Source: Candidatus Uhrbacteria bacterium RIFCSPHIGHO2_12_FULL_60_25
GTDB lineage: Bacteria > Patescibacteriota > Patescibacteriia > 2-12-FULL-60-25
Direction: 5' to 3'
Assembly: GCA_001791275.1 (NCBI GenBank)
Contig: MGEH01000018.1
Coordinates: forward strand, 1-64,000
DNA: 64,000 bases
Part shown: in pieces, positions 32,666-40,578 of the stretch
How the letters are laid out: every line of letters starts with the position of its first letter
How positions within the stretch are numbered: position 1 is the stretch's first letter
Position numbers and translations under genes: made by a program
Notes under the pieces: generated by a model
What the model was told of the DNA's origin: nothing
The model's input: only the letters and a program-made list of their open reading frames with translations
The model's database searches: none

Positions 32666-35371
32666 ATGTCGTTGTTGAAGGTACTTTTCGGTGATGCGAA
32701 CGAGCGCGAGGTGAAAAGGCTCCAGCCGCTGGTAGACCGGATCAATGCCCTTGAGAAGCAATTCGAAGGGTTGTCTCTTGACGCGCTGAAGACGGCGGCC
32801 GGTGAGATCCGGGAGCGTCTCGCGAAGGGGGAGGGCATGGACGACGTCCTCCCGGACGCGTTCGGGCTCGCGCGTGAAGCGACGAAACGGACGTTGAAAC
32901 AGCGCCAGTATAACGTCCAGCTCACGGGTGGCCTTGCGCTCCACAGGGGGATGATCGCGGAAATGCGCACAGGAGAAGGAAAGACGCTCACGGCCGTCGC
33001 GCCCATCGTCTTAAACGCACTGACCGGTAAGGGAGTCCATTTGGTCACCGTGAACGACTACCTGGCGCGCCGCGACGCAGTGTGGATGGGACAGGCGTAC
33101 CACGCGCTCGGGCTTTCGGTCGGCTGTATCCAGCATGAGAGCGGGTTTTTATACGATCCTACGTTTAAGCGTGAGCCGGAACATGATGAAGAGCGCGACG
33201 CGACCGGATCATTCCGCGTGGACATGGACTACCTACGGCCATGTTCCCGCCGCGAGGCCTACGCAGCCGACATCACCTACGGCACGAACAACGAGTTCGG
33301 GTTTGACTACCTGCGCGACAATATGGTCGGTCGTGTGGAAGAGATGGTGCAGCGCGAGCTCCACTACGCCATTGTGGACGAAGTGGACTCTATCTTAATC
33401 GACGAAGCGCGCACGCCGCTCATCATTTCAGGTCCGGCCGCGGAACCGGCCGAACTGTACTACCGGTTCGCCGACCTCGTCCCGCGTCTGAACGAGAACG
33501 AAGACTACAAGGTGGACGAGAAGCATCGTGCGGCGACATTGACCGAGTCGGGGATCACGAAGATGGAGGGGTGGTTGAACGTCGAGAACCTCTACACCAC
33601 GACCGGGATGCGCATGGTCCATCACCTCGAGCAGGCGCTGCGCGCGCACGCGCTCTACAAGAAGGACCGCGACTACGTGGTGAAGGACGGCGAGGTCATC
33701 ATCGTGGACGAGTTCACGGGCCGTCTCATGATCGGACGCCGGTACTCCGAAGGGCTCCATCAGGCCATTGAGGCGAAAGAGCGCGTCAACATCCAGCGCG
33801 AATCCATCACGCTCGCCACGATCACGTTCCAGAACTACTTCCGCCTGTACGAGAAGCTCGCTGGCATGACCGGCACGGCCGCGACCGAGGCCGAAGAATT
33901 TCACAAGATTTACAAACTCGAAGTCCTCACGATTCCGACGAACAAGACGGCGCAACGGTCAGACCTTCCTGACCGCGTGTACAAGACGGAGATCGGAAAA
34001 TTCCGCGCCGTTGTGGACGAGATCAAGGTCCGGCACGCGAAAGGACAGCCCATGCTGGTCGGCACCGTGTCCATTGAGAAGAACGAGCTCCTCTCGTCTT
34101 TTCTGCACGAAGCAGGCGTCCCGCACGAAGTCCTGAACGCGAAGAACCACGAACGCGAGGGCGCGATCATCGCGCAGGCCGGGCGCAAGGGCGCGGTCAC
34201 GATCGCCACGAACATGGCCGGCCGCGGCGTGGACATCATTCTGGGCGGCAACCCGCCGGATCAGAAGGAGGCCGACGACGTCCGCGCGGTGGGAGGTCTC
34301 CACGTGATCGGCACGGAACGCCACGAGTCCCGCCGCATCGACAACCAGCTGCGCGGCCGCGCCGCGCGTCAGGGCGACCAAGGATCCACGCAATTTTTTA
34401 TCTCGACCGAAGACGACCTCATGCGCATCTTCGGGAGCGACCGGATGAAGAAGATGATGGATGCGCTCAAAGTCCCGGATGACATGCCGATCGAACACAA
34501 GATCCTGTCCAAATCCATCGAGAGCGCCCAGCACCGCGTGGAAGGACACAACTTCGACATCCGCAAACACCTTCTCGAGTACGACGACGTGCTGAACAAG
34601 CACCGGAGCGTCGTCTACCGCAAGCGCCGCGACGTCCTGGAGCTGTCGAAACGGCCCACGGTCGAAGGCGAACGGCCGCTGAAGGCCAAAGTCCTCGAGG
34701 CCATCGAAGGCGAAGCCGAGCAGCTCGTGATGTTCCATACGGGCGCGGAAGAACCGACCGCGTGGGACCTGGATGCGCTGACGAACGCGGTGAAAACCAT
34801 GCTCCCTCCGACGCTCGACGTTTCGAACCGATTGACCGTCGCCCGCACGGAGATCGAAGGTAAGATGGACCTCGCGGGCCGTCGTACGGCCCTCATCGAA
34901 ACGATCATGGGGTTGGTCAAAGAAGCCTACACGGGGATCGAAGAAAATGTTGGCGACTCGGCCATGATGGCCGAGATCGAGAAAGCCGTGTTTATTCGCT
35001 CGATCGATGATGCGTGGATTGATCACCTGGAGAACATTGACCACTTGCGACACGGGATTGGTCTCCAAGGCTATGGCCAGCGCGATCCGCTTGTCGAATA
35101 CAAACGAGAAGCCTATCGTCTCTTTAACGAACTCATGGCCACGATCGGCCGCGCAGTGACGGCGACGATTCTGCGCGTCCAGGTATCAAAAGAAGCCATG
35201 GAACAGGAACTCCAGCGCCAGCAGCGCCCCATGGTCCTGTCCGGTCCCACGATCGAGGCGACGTCCGGTAGCGTTCAGAACGCCGCGAAGGGCATGTTCG
35301 ACAACGTGGGCCGCAACGAACTCTGCCCGTGCGGATCAGGGAAGAAGTTCAAGAAGTGCCATGGGGCATAA
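32666..35371 (+). CDS. secA: Preprotein translocase ATPase SecA
   Basis: Motor ATPase of the Sec export channel. The 901-residue product has Walker A MRTGEGKTLTA near residue 100 and the DEAD-like VDEVDSILIDEARTPLIIS near 237-255. It also has GMTGTAATEAEEF, NMAGRGVDIILGG, ESRRIDNQLRGRAARQGD and the C-terminal zinc-binding tail NELCPCGSGKKFKKCHGA. Length and order are normal. It works with secD and secF found at 38478-41463. The GIY-YIG repeat element begins about 230 bases after its stop. No Shine-Dalgarno. Confidence 0.98.
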   Translation: MSLLKVLFGDANEREVKRLQPLVDRINALEKQFEGLSLDALKTAAGEIRERLAKGEGMDDVLPDAFGLAREATKRTLKQRQYNVQLTGGLALHRGMIAEMRTGEGKTLTAVAPIVLNALTGKGVHLVTVNDYLARRDAVWMGQAYHALGLSVGCIQHESGFLYDPTFKREPEHDEERDATGSFRVDMDYLRPCSRREAYAADITYGTNNEFGFDYLRDNMVGRVEEMVQRELHYAIVDEVDSILIDEARTPLIISGPAAEPAELYYRFADLVPRLNENEDYKVDEKHRAATLTESGITKMEGWLNVENLYTTTGMRMVHHLEQALRAHALYKKDRDYVVKDGEVIIVDEFTGRLMIGRRYSEGLHQAIEAKERVNIQRESITLATITFQNYFRLYEKLAGMTGTAATEAEEFHKIYKLEVLTIPTNKTAQRSDLPDRVYKTEIGKFRAVVDEIKVRHAKGQPMLVGTVSIEKNELLSSFLHEAGVPHEVLNAKNHEREGAIIAQAGRKGAVTIATNMAGRGVDIILGGNPPDQKEADDVRAVGGLHVIGTERHESRRIDNQLRGRAARQGDQGSTQFFISTEDDLMRIFGSDRMKKMMDALKVPDDMPIEHKILSKSIESAQHRVEGHNFDIRKHLLEYDDVLNKHRSVVYRKRRDVLELSKRPTVEGERPLKAKVLEAIEGEAEQLVMFHTGAEEPTAWDLDALTNAVKTMLPPTLDVSNRLTVARTEIEGKMDLAGRRTALIETIMGLVKEAYTGIEENVGDSAMMAEIEKAVFIRSIDDAWIDHLENIDHLRHGIGLQGYGQRDPLVEYKREAYRLFNELMATIGRAVTATILRVQVSKEAMEQELQRQQRPMVLSGPTIEATSGSVQNAAKGMFDNVGRNELCPCGSGKKFKKCHGA

Positions 35372-35383
35372 GTGTCTAAACTT

Positions 35384-35785
35384 ATGCGAAAACAGTACAA
35401 GCGAAAGAAGTGGAACGTGTACGAGACTCTTCGGACACGAGTCAAAAAGACGCGACTTGGTTTGCAAAAAGGCGATGTCATTTCCCTCGCCGATTTGGCA
35501 AAGGAGTATGGTTTATACATTCGTGTTGGGATCGGCACTTTGCACTGGAGAAAGGCAAGATCACCCGTTAAGCGTCACCCCTCGCGAGCCTCAACCCTCC
35601 TCGTGTCATCCCGAGCGAAGCGAAGCGGAGTCGAGGGACCCCTTTTCCGTAACAACTGCGGGGCCAGATTGATCCATTTCTGGTTGAAGGAAGCAATGAG
35701 CTTCTCCTTTTTGTCCCTTCGCCACCTCTTTAATTGTTTTTCACGCGCGATGGCCTCTCCGGGTTCGATGAATGTCTCAAAATAG
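35384..35785 (+). CDS. Small basic ORF running into repeat element (doubtful)
   Basis: After secA an open frame reads MRKQYKRKKWNVYETLRTRVKKTRLGLQKGD and a hydrophobic-mixed stretch to about 35575. It then crosses the terminal repeat of the GIY-YIG element and continues antisense to that gene to 35785. The first 60 residues are Lys/Arg-rich and could be a small real gene whose 3' end was replaced by the element; the rest is certainly not native. A GTG at 35372 directly after the secA stop is an alternative start. I recognise no family. Confidence 0.3.
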   Translation: MRKQYKRKKWNVYETLRTRVKKTRLGLQKGDVISLADLAKEYGLYIRVGIGTLHWRKARSPVKRHPSRASTLLVSSRAKRSGVEGPLFRNNCGARLIHFWLKEAMSFSFLSLRHLFNCFSRAMASPGSMNVSK

Positions 35786-36102
35786 ATAAGTCGATGGCAT
35801 TGGTACTGACAGGTGAATGATCGTGGATCAACGTCGGTTATATGTTCAACCACCCGACTGCACAGATCGTTCGTGATCCCGATGTAGAGCGTGCCGCTGT
35901 CGCTTGCCATCATGTACACGAAGAAACCGCGTTCGTTCCGTTCTGCCCAGGTGAGGAGTGAACCGATGCGCGACGCTGTTCCGGCAGGAATGAGGCATAA
36001 CGGGAAAGGGGTCCATCGACTCCGCTTCGCTACGCTCGGGATGACCCCTGGGGCGTGGTGCTCCTCGAGGAAGCCTGTGTTTTGTCGTGAGGTCATATCC
36101 AT
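35575..36102 (-). CDS. GIY-YIG domain endonuclease encoded by the family A element
   Basis: The open frame encodes 175 residues, of which about 55-145 are a GIY-YIG nuclease-superfamily domain of the small YhbQ/UPF0213 kind. It reads GFFVYMMASDSGTLYIGITNDLCSRVVEH (GIY/YIG strands and the Arg), then CHRLIYFETFIEPGEAIAREKQLKRWRRDKKEKLI (helix with the metal-binding Glu). The sequence before residue 45 and after about 150 is translated terminal repeat. The usual start just before G-F-F-V-Y is not an ATG here (the deleted copy at 49843-50079 does have ATG at the same place). The real start is therefore uncertain: Met-Met near 35912, or further upstream. It may catalyse movement of its own element; that is inference. 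Confidence 0.75.
   Translation of the reverse strand: MDMTSRQNTGFLEEHHAPGVIPSVAKRSRWTPFPLCLIPAGTASRIGSLLTWAERNERGFFVYMMASDSGTLYIGITNDLCSRVVEHITDVDPRSFTCQYQCHRLIYFETFIEPGEAIAREKQLKRWRRDKKEKLIASFNQKWINLAPQLLRKRGPSTPLRFARDDTRRVEAREG
35605..36045 (-). mobile_element. Candidate mobile element with GIY-YIG gene and 46-bp terminal inverted repeats
   Basis: Left arm 35605-35650 and right arm 35999-36045 are inverted copies differing at about four positions. Both begin GTCATCCCGAGCG at the outer edge and reach CCCTTTTCCGT or similar inside. Between them lies one GIY-YIG gene. A shorter relative at 49843-50079, in opposite orientation, keeps both ends and adjoining gene edges but lacks the nuclease core. 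Confidence 0.7.
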
Positions 36103-36208
36103 TCAGTCTCAAACATAAAACCACACGTCAAGTGTGGATAAACAGGGTCATTGTGTTAGGATTGCCGTCAAACGGCCTATGTCCACGTTCGAGAGGAAGA
36201 GAATTGTC

Positions 36209-36217
36209 TGATATGCT
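36209..36217 (+). promoter_or_regulatory. Extended -10 promoter of the VIT-family gene, predicted leaderless start
   Basis: TG at 36209-36210, one base, TATGCT at 36212-36217, six bases, ATG at 36224. Confidence 0.6.
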
Positions 36218-36223
36218 GTTCCC

Positions 36224-36730
36224 ATGACCGCGCACCGTCTCCGTACGGAATCCGCCTCCTATCTCCGAAACTTTATCTTCGGCGTGGAGGACAGTCTTGT
36301 CTCAACCGTCGGACTCCTGTCCGGTATCGCGATCGCGAACGTAGACCGAAAGACCATCATCCTGACGGGCATTGTTCTGATCTTCGTGGAAGCGTTCTCC
36401 ATGGCGGCCGGCAGTTTCCTGTCCGAGTCGTCGGCCATCGGTTTTATTAAACAGAAAGACACGTCCATCCGTCTCCCGCTCCGGGACGGGATCATAATGT
36501 TCTTCGCGTACTTCATCGCGGGATTTGTTCCGCTCGCGTCGTACTTCGTCCTGCCCGTCACGAACGCGTTCCCCGCATCGGTGAGCCTGTCACTCCTCGC
36601 GCTCTTCGGACTCGGCGCCTGGGGAGGGACTCTCACGCGTATCGGCGTCATACGGAGCGGGCTCCGCATGTTCGTGATCGGAGGGATCGCGATCGCGGTC
36701 GGCATTGGCGCGGGTTATTTTGTGGCATAA
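36224..36730 (+). CDS. VIT1/CCC1 family metal transporter
   Basis: Integral membrane protein of 168 residues of the VIT1/CCC1 (DUF125) family, whose known members move iron or manganese. It shows the family opening YLRNFIFGVEDSLVSTVGLLSGIAIAN at about residues 13-39. The first helix pair is followed by EAFSMAAGSFLSE at about 64-76, and there are five hydrophobic segments in all. The cytoplasmic metal-binding insert of plant VIT1 is nearly absent, as in short bacterial forms. No Shine-Dalgarno; the promoter is of the leaderless type. Confidence 0.88.
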   Translation: MTAHRLRTESASYLRNFIFGVEDSLVSTVGLLSGIAIANVDRKTIILTGIVLIFVEAFSMAAGSFLSESSAIGFIKQKDTSIRLPLRDGIIMFFAYFIAGFVPLASYFVLPVTNAFPASVSLSLLALFGLGAWGGTLTRIGVIRSGLRMFVIGGIAIAVGIGAGYFVA

Positions 36731-36811
36731 AACGCAGCCTCGCTTTGGCACACGACGGGCAATCGAGGAGGAAAGAGTCTTCCCGATCGCGCACATTCAT
36801 GTGCCGGAGTG

Positions 36812-36866
36812 AGGGGAGGAGCCGCGACGAGTATCGCGCTCCTCCTTGGCCCGTCTGACGGGCCGA
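36812..36866. terminator. Two strong hairpins between converging genes
   Basis: One stem GGAGGAGC..GCTCCTCC (about 36816-36844, one bulge) and one GGCCCGTC..GACGGGCC (36848-36864). They lie downstream of both the VIT gene and the minus-strand 36884-37429 gene. Neither has a clear T-run, so termination is only likely. Confidence 0.4.
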
Positions 36867-36883
36867 GAATCTCAAGGTACTGC

Positions 36884-37429
36884 TTACGGCATCGCCGGAT
36901 GCCGCATGTCGCTCGCGAGGTTCACCGCGCAGCGGTGGAGCCACTCGCGGATCGCGCCCGCATCCTTGAACCGGTCGCGCATCCATCGCTCAGCCGTGCG
37001 ATCCACTTGGCTCTGCGACATCGATTCAATCATCTCCTCCGGGAGGAGATACTGCGGGAGCTGGAGCCCCACGGCGAGCTTCACCCAGGGTTCGAATTCA
37101 GCGTCCTCGAGCGTTACGTCTTCTCCCGTGGGTGGGAAGAGGATGTGGCCGGCCGGGAGTTGCTTCGACCACCACGCGTCGTACCGTTCGAGATGCGACC
37201 GGGTCATGACGACCCATACGTCGTACCCCGCGGCGAGCGCGCGCTCGAGAATTCCGGTCGAGTATATCGGCTGGTCGCCGTGCGGTCCGAACGGACACAC
37301 GGGGGTTTCGCCGCGCCTGCACCACTGAAGTTCGTACAGCTCGCCGGCCTTGCACACCATGGTGAACTGGTCGATCATCACCACGGGTACCTTCAACTGA
37401 GCAAGACCCATCGCTGCTGGGCCCATCAT
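36884..37429 (-). CDS. Hypothetical soluble protein of a small accessory group
   Basis: Unrecognised 181-residue protein. Residues about 12-32 read LKVPVVMIDQFTMVCKAGELYEL, a beta-strand pattern. Next come GRGETP-like CRRGETPVCPFGPHGDQPIYSTGIL, YDVWVVMTRSHLERYDAWW, and a helical end (EEMIESMSQSQVDRTAERWMRDRF). The strands suggest an alpha/beta fold, perhaps a nucleotide or substrate-binding protein, but no catalytic motif is certain. An AAGGAG Shine-Dalgarno precedes the start. It overlaps the upstream small membrane gene by four bases (ATGA), so the two are coupled. Confidence 0.7.
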   Translation of the reverse strand: MMGPAAMGLAQLKVPVVMIDQFTMVCKAGELYELQWCRRGETPVCPFGPHGDQPIYSTGILERALAAGYDVWVVMTRSHLERYDAWWSKQLPAGHILFPPTGEDVTLEDAEFEPWVKLAVGLQLPQYLLPEEMIESMSQSQVDRTAERWMRDRFKDAGAIREWLHRCAVNLASDMRHPAMP

Positions 37430-37620
37430 GACTTACTCCTTCTGTTCTGTCGCCGGGCGAAGAACGTGGCCGTGAGCGAGAGCATCTTCTGCTGCTCCGC
37501 GATCGACAACCTGTCGAACGCCCGTCTGCGATCGTGCACGGTCTCCAATGTGGAGAGGACGAAGGCGATCGCCATCATGACCGCAAGGATAACGAAGACG
37601 ATCATCTGGTCGAAATCCAT
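37426..37620 (-). CDS. Small single-pass membrane protein
   Basis: The 64-residue product has one membrane segment (MDFDQMIVFVILAVMMAIAFVLS) and a basic cytoplasmic tail with RRRAFDRLSIAEQQKML. An AAAGGAA Shine-Dalgarno lies just before the ATG. Its stop overlaps the start of the 36884-37429 gene. Function unknown. Confidence 0.6.
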   Translation of the reverse strand: MDFDQMIVFVILAVMMAIAFVLSTLETVHDRRRAFDRLSIAEQQKMLSLTATFFARRQNRRSKS

Positions 37621-37688
37621 GTGCGTTTCCTTTCGTGTAATCCTCTATGGATTCCCGTTCCCGTATGGAACAGGCGTCCAATTGAGGA

Positions 37689-37720
37689 CTGTAGGGGCGA
37701 CGCGAGTGTCGCCCCTACAG
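37689..37720. repeat. Dispersed palindrome, family B
   Basis: CTGTAGGGGCGAC and its perfect reverse complement separated by six bases. Relatives occur at 40521-40551 and 58437-58504. It sits between two minus-strand accessory genes and could form a terminator-like hairpin. Confidence 0.8.
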
Positions 37721-37739
37721 GAGAACTCAAGGTACGAAC

Positions 37740-37955
37740 CTACTTGCACATCTTGGCGACGTGGAAGTTGGCGCGGTAGCAGCCGTTCTCGCACCAGGGC
37801 GGGCAGCTGTCGGTTTCGATCCACTCCACGTCGCTCACGCGACCGCTGAAGGCGTGGGCCGTCTCCTTCCCGACGACCACCGCCGCCTTTTCGGTGCTTG
37901 GGAAGAAGTGGAACACCGCCATGACCGCAATCGCGATTACCATCAGGTATTTCAT
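37740..37955 (-). CDS. Small exported or membrane protein with Cys-rich end
   Basis: The 71-residue product begins MKYLMVIAIAVMAVFHFFPS, a signal peptide or anchor. It ends ETDSCPPWCENGCYRANFHVAKMCK, with four cysteines that could form disulfides after export. A TGGAG Shine-Dalgarno precedes the ATG at 37955. The frame is open 30 codons further up, but that stretch lacks a start signal. It is a natural candidate substrate for the DsbA-like proteins; this is inference. Family unknown. Confidence 0.6.
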   Translation of the reverse strand: MKYLMVIAIAVMAVFHFFPSTEKAAVVVGKETAHAFSGRVSDVEWIETDSCPPWCENGCYRANFHVAKMCK

Positions 37956-38102
37956 GACTGACTCCAGTTTGTTATTGCAGCCCTCGGGATGAGCGCTGCG
38001 AGCTGGAAAAGACGACATCCGCGTCCAAGAGGACGATGACGTCATCCGTTCTAGCTCTTGGATTGTCCAAGAATCGCTCCTCCCGCAAGGCGGGATGACT
38101 GG

Positions 38103-38243
38103 TCAGACTGGTGCGCCGTTTCTTGCAAAGGTGAATCCGTCGAACGGACTCGCCTTTACAAAAAAATACCGGTTTCTTCTGGAGAGAATCCGGCTATTAC
38201 AAACCACCATTCGGTGGGACGGTTTTACGACCATAACCGTCAT
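38103..38243 (-). CDS. Possible 46-residue basic protein at head of accessory group
   Basis: An open frame MTVMVVKPSHRMVVCNSRIL.. ending in ARNGAPV, with GGAGAG nine bases upstream and a consensus promoter about 75 bases upstream. The composition is basic with no membrane segment. The same RNA contains several local hairpins (GACGGTT/AACCGTC; CCACC/GGTGG), so a structured RNA is an equal alternative. Confidence 0.3.
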   Translation of the reverse strand: MTVMVVKPSHRMVVCNSRILSRRNRYFFVKASPFDGFTFARNGAPV

Positions 38244-38319
38244 GGGTCGCTCTCTCCTCACTCTTCGGTTGAAAAGATCTGCCTGCTACGACTTGGGCAT
38301 TTCATCTTTATGCAGAATA

Positions 38320-38347
38320 TAATAGCATGAATTGAAGAATTTGTCAA
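38320..38347 (-). promoter_or_regulatory. Near-consensus promoter for the minus-strand accessory group
   Basis: TTGACA (38347-38342), 16-base spacer, TATTAT (38325-38320) on the minus strand. Transcription would enter 38310-36884. A TAAAAT box at 38373-38378 on the plus strand may serve secD, making this a divergent promoter region. The 38046-38477 stretch holds no strongly supported gene. Confidence 0.75.
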
Positions 38348-38477
38348 GAGTGCTTGTCAGGGACGATTTGGCTAAAATAGGGCTCAAAACGCGTCGCTTT
38401 GTTAAGCGAAATGGTGATAAACGGCCATTCCTTGTCAGAATGATGTGCTGCAAGCTACACTCCTCGCGCTATTTTCT

Positions 38478-40514
38478 ATGAAGAAACCGGTCCAGACCCT
38501 CACGACTCGCAAGGCCCTGATCAGACGTACCATCCTGCTTTTTGCCGTCTTTGCCTTGGCCGGATTCGTGTCGTATCCGAAAGGAGCAGACTGGGTTGTT
38601 GATCGGGTCAATCAAGCTTCCGGCTGGAAACTCCAATACGTTCATTTTCCGCTCGTCCTCGGTCTCGATCTCCAGGGCGGAACGCATTTGGAATACATCG
38701 CAGACTTGTCTAATGTTCCTGAAGCGGAAAAGCGCGATTCCATGAATGGTGTGCGTGATGTGATTGAACGGCGTGTGAACGCGATGGGCGTGTCCGAACC
38801 GCTCGTGCAGATCACGAAAGCGGGGAATGACTGGCGCCTCTCGGTCGAACTCGCGGGGATCCGCGACATCCAACAGGCCATCAAGATGATCGGGGAGACG
38901 CCGACTCTGGATTTCCGCGAAGAGAACGAGGATGCGGACAAGCCGCTAACGGAGGAAGAACGCAAGCAGATCGACGAGAAGAATGCCGAGCAGAAGAAAA
39001 AAGCGGAGGACGCGTACGCGCGCGTGAAAAACGGCGCGTCGTTTGAAGACATAGCGAAGCAGGAATCCGACGATGAGACGTCCAAGGCAAAGGGCGGCGA
39101 TCTCGGGTTTTTGATCGGTCAGGGCGCGTATCGCGGTCTGCTCGAACGTCTCAAACCAGTCGCGGTCGGGAGCGTCTTCGAGGGCGTGGTGGACGACGGC
39201 GCGAATTACTACGTCGCGAAAGTTGAAGAACGCAAACCGGCGGGTCAGGAAATTCGCGCGTCACATATCTTGATTCAATGGGCCGGCTCGTCTGGCAGCT
39301 CGTCTACGTCCACGAAGGAACAGGCAAAGGCGCGAATCGAGGAACTGAAAAAGACGGTCACGGCGGAAAACTTCGATGAGATGGTTCAAAAGTTTTCACA
39401 GGAGCCGGGGGCGAATCAGTCGAAAGGCGATCTGGACTGGTTTGCAAAGGGCGTTATGGTCCCGGAATTTGAAGAAACTGCGTTCAAGCTCGCGAAAGAT
39501 CAGATTTCGGACGTGCTCGAAACGCAGTTCGGGTTCCACCTCATTAAGAAGACGGATGAGCGGCCGCTCGACGATATTCGCGTTCGCGTCGTTATCTACA
39601 AGAAGACGCAACCGTCGGATATCCGGAATACCGAACCGTGGAAACGCACGCATCTCACGGGCAAGCAGTTGCAGCGCGCACAGCTTGAGTTCGACCAGCG
39701 GACGGGCGCCTCGCAAGTTAGCCTCCAGTTCGACGACGAAGGCGCAAAGTTATTCGCCGACCTCACGAAGAAAAACGTCGGCAAACCCATCGCCATCTTC
39801 CTCGACGACCAGCCGATCTCCATCCCAACCGTGCAGCAGGAAATTACGGGCGGAAACGCGGTTATTAACGGCAGCTTCACGATCGCAGAGGCGAAACTGC
39901 TCGCGCAGCGTCTTCAGGCCGGTGCGCTCCCAGTCCCGATCAGCATCATCGCGCAGCAGAGCGTCGGTCCGACGCTAGGGTCTGAATCCGTCGCCGCCTC
40001 GCTCCGCGCCGGACTCATCGGGTTCCTCTTCGTTGCGTTCTTCATGCTCATGTTTTACCGGTTGCCAGGACTCATCTCCGTGCTCGCCCTCGCGTTCTAC
40101 GCGGCGTTGCTGCTCGCGCTCTTCAAGCTCATCCCCGTCACCATGACGCTCTCGGGCATCGCAGGGTTCATCTTGTCGCTCGGCATGGCGGTAGACGCGA
40201 ACGTCCTCATCTTCGAGCGCCTCAAGGAAGAATTCCGCGAAGGGAAGACGACCTCGCATGCGATCGATGAAGCATTCAAGCGCGCCTGGACATCCATCCG
40301 AGACGGGAATGCAACGACGCTTATTTCCTGCGCCGTGCTGTACGGGTTTTCGTCCTCGATCATCAAAGGGTTCGCGCTCACGCTTGCGATCGGCGTGGTT
40401 ATGAGCATGTTCACGGCGATCGTGGTGACGAAGACGCTGTTGAAACTGGTCGCTGCACCGAGTCTGGTCGAAAAGATGCCGTGGTTATTCTTGAAGAAAA
40501 AAAGCGACTCCTAG
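38478..40514 (+). CDS. secD: SecD with parvulin-type (PpiC) domains inserted in its P1 region
   Basis: SecD is a membrane partner of the Sec channel that helps release exported proteins outside. The product (678 residues from the ATG at 38478) has the N-terminal helix (about 13-33), LVLGLDLQGGTHLEY and the C-terminal five-helix RND-type membrane domain from about 500. That domain includes LRAGLIGFLFVAFFMLMFYRLPG and SLGMAVDANVLIFERLKEEFREG. Between TPTLDFRE (about 141) and KRTHLTGKQL (about 389), where SecD normally has a short loop, there are about 235 extra residues. They hold a partial parvulin (GASFEDIAKQES..GGDLGFL, about 186-255) and a complete one (ASHILIQW to GFHLIKKTDERP, about 261-363). 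secF follows. Confidence 0.95.
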   Translation: MKKPVQTLTTRKALIRRTILLFAVFALAGFVSYPKGADWVVDRVNQASGWKLQYVHFPLVLGLDLQGGTHLEYIADLSNVPEAEKRDSMNGVRDVIERRVNAMGVSEPLVQITKAGNDWRLSVELAGIRDIQQAIKMIGETPTLDFREENEDADKPLTEEERKQIDEKNAEQKKKAEDAYARVKNGASFEDIAKQESDDETSKAKGGDLGFLIGQGAYRGLLERLKPVAVGSVFEGVVDDGANYYVAKVEERKPAGQEIRASHILIQWAGSSGSSSTSTKEQAKARIEELKKTVTAENFDEMVQKFSQEPGANQSKGDLDWFAKGVMVPEFEETAFKLAKDQISDVLETQFGFHLIKKTDERPLDDIRVRVVIYKKTQPSDIRNTEPWKRTHLTGKQLQRAQLEFDQRTGASQVSLQFDDEGAKLFADLTKKNVGKPIAIFLDDQPISIPTVQQEITGGNAVINGSFTIAEAKLLAQRLQAGALPVPISIIAQQSVGPTLGSESVAASLRAGLIGFLFVAFFMLMFYRLPGLISVLALAFYAALLLALFKLIPVTMTLSGIAGFILSLGMAVDANVLIFERLKEEFREGKTTSHAIDEAFKRAWTSIRDGNATTLISCAVLYGFSSSIIKGFALTLAIGVVMSMFTAIVVTKTLLKLVAAPSLVEKMPWLFLKKKSDS

Positions 40515-40520
40515 CCAACT

Positions 40521-40551
40521 TGTACGGGCGAGGCATTGCCTCGCCCGTACA
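40521..40551. repeat. Dispersed palindrome, family B, between secD and secF
   Basis: TGTACGGGCGAGGCA, one base, and its perfect reverse complement (15-bp arms). Same type as 37689-37720. Confidence 0.8.
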
Positions 40552-40578
40552 GGAAGATCAAACACACCTCTACTCCAT

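Noticed and set aside
33959-35068. 369-codon minus-strand frame opposite secA
   Set aside because: A shadow of secA coding bias.
36121-36137. Hairpin CCACACGTCAAGTGTGG with T-run on the minus strand
   Set aside because: It looks like a small terminator but lies upstream of the GIY-YIG element with no minus-strand gene ending there; I could not assign it.
38046-38340. RNase P RNA, tmRNA or SRP RNA in the long gap before secD
   Set aside because: None of the conserved sequence marks of these RNAs is present on either strand.
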